A stretch of 53,262 nucleotides of DNA from PWND01 sp964601515 (lineage in GTDB: Bacteria; Bacteroidota; Bacteroidia; Bacteroidales; UBA7960), in contig CAZRNU010000006.1 in the NCBI GenBank assembly GCA_964601515.1, forward strand, positions 1 through 53,262. The letters run 5' to 3'. A program made the position numbers and the translations under genes. The notes beneath the pieces were generated by a model, which had not been told where the DNA came from, did not search any database, and worked only from the letters and a program-made list of their open reading frames with translations. How positions within the stretch are numbered: position 1 is the first letter of the stretch; each line of letters opens with the position of its first letter. Positions 52,949 through 53,262 of this stretch are shown piece after piece.

Positions 52949-52977
52949 CTTAACCTGCATTCACTAAAAGCTTAAAC

Positions 52978-53262
52978 ATGAAAATAAATCATATCGGTTA
53001 TCTCTTTCTGTCTCTTGCTATCTTCATGTTAAACTTCTCTTTTGCTGCAAACAGCAAAGCACCTGAGATAGTTGTTTCACCAGAATCCATTTATATTGAT
53101 GTTAAGCAAGGATTTACAAATACAGAAATTATTAGCATTTACAATCCCGGAGATGAAGATTTAAGCTTTCTAATAACTGTAGAGTACGACAGTCAAAGCA
53201 AATCGGGAGGTTGGATAAGTTTTGACATTACTGAAGAAATCGTAAAACCGGGAGATACACAG
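52978..53262 (+). CDS. secreted protein, 5' part only
   Basis: An ATG at 52978, 29 bases after the previous stop, opens a frame that runs to the window end (95 codons). MKINHIGYLFLSLAIFMLNF followed by SFAANSKA is a signal peptide. The mature start (IVVSPESIYIDVKQGFTNTE, IISIYNPGDEDLSFLITVEY) is a beta-sandwich of the BACON-like kind common at the start or linker of T9SS-exported peptidases and surface proteins. The rest of the protein lies outside the window, so its role cannot be told. Confidence 0.85.
   Translation, partial: MKINHIGYLFLSLAIFMLNFSFAANSKAPEIVVSPESIYIDVKQGFTNTEIISIYNPGDEDLSFLITVEYDSQSKSGGWISFDITEEIVKPGDTQ

Overview
The window is a chromosomal segment of a member of the Bacteroidota, most likely a free-living Bacteroidales- or Marinilabiliales-like organism; I cannot place it to genus. 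The support is: low-GC DNA; four secreted proteins ending in the type IX secretion (T9SS/Por) type A sorting domain with its PNP motif; the Bacteroidota promoter form TTTG-N19-21-TAnnTTTG at several genes and almost no Shine-Dalgarno sequences; a DUF2723/GT117 membrane protein; and the gene order rimP-nusA-infB.

Left part (1-24,000). It opens with an IS1595-family transposase cut by the window edge, then a small lipoprotein and a secreted T9SS protein with a CBM48-like domain. A long minus-strand block (3013-11193) follows. It encodes a beta-helix secreted protein, a cytosolic helical protein, a possible 35-residue peptide, two T9SS proteins (one made of twelve Trp-rich repeats, one of adhesin-like modules) and a small helical protein. 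A lone NarL/LuxR response regulator comes next. On the plus strand a prodomain-only lipoprotein precedes a large M6 metallopeptidase whose propeptide it resembles. Then come cvfB, a TspO-like membrane protein, a Cys/Met-metabolism PLP enzyme, an acyltransferase with a lipoprotein, tRNA-Gln, and an arsR-arsC-acr3 arsenic operon with a clear operator dyad.

Middle part (24,000-37,700). A DUF2723 glycosyltransferase-like protein is followed by the core operon rimP-nusA-infB-pgi, which has a strong promoter and a terminator-like leader hairpin. Convergent to it is a secreted protein of about fifteen tandem TPR-like repeats. A small nitroreductase follows.

Right part (37,700-53,262). This is a signalling cluster: two consecutive class III adenylate cyclases with different sensor halves (a double beta-propeller and a 7TM domain) and a TPR-SpoIIE phosphatase, with tryptophanase running the other way between them. 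A TolC-family outer-membrane protein follows. The end is a homoserine-branch amino-acid cluster: a cystathionine-synthase-family enzyme, threonine synthase and an ApgM-like putative homoserine kinase. The window stops inside a secreted protein gene.

The most unusual signals are palindromic repeats that also lie inside the sorting-domain coding sequence of two T9SS genes, the catalytic-domain-free propeptide lipoprotein beside its M6 protease, and the tandem cyclases.
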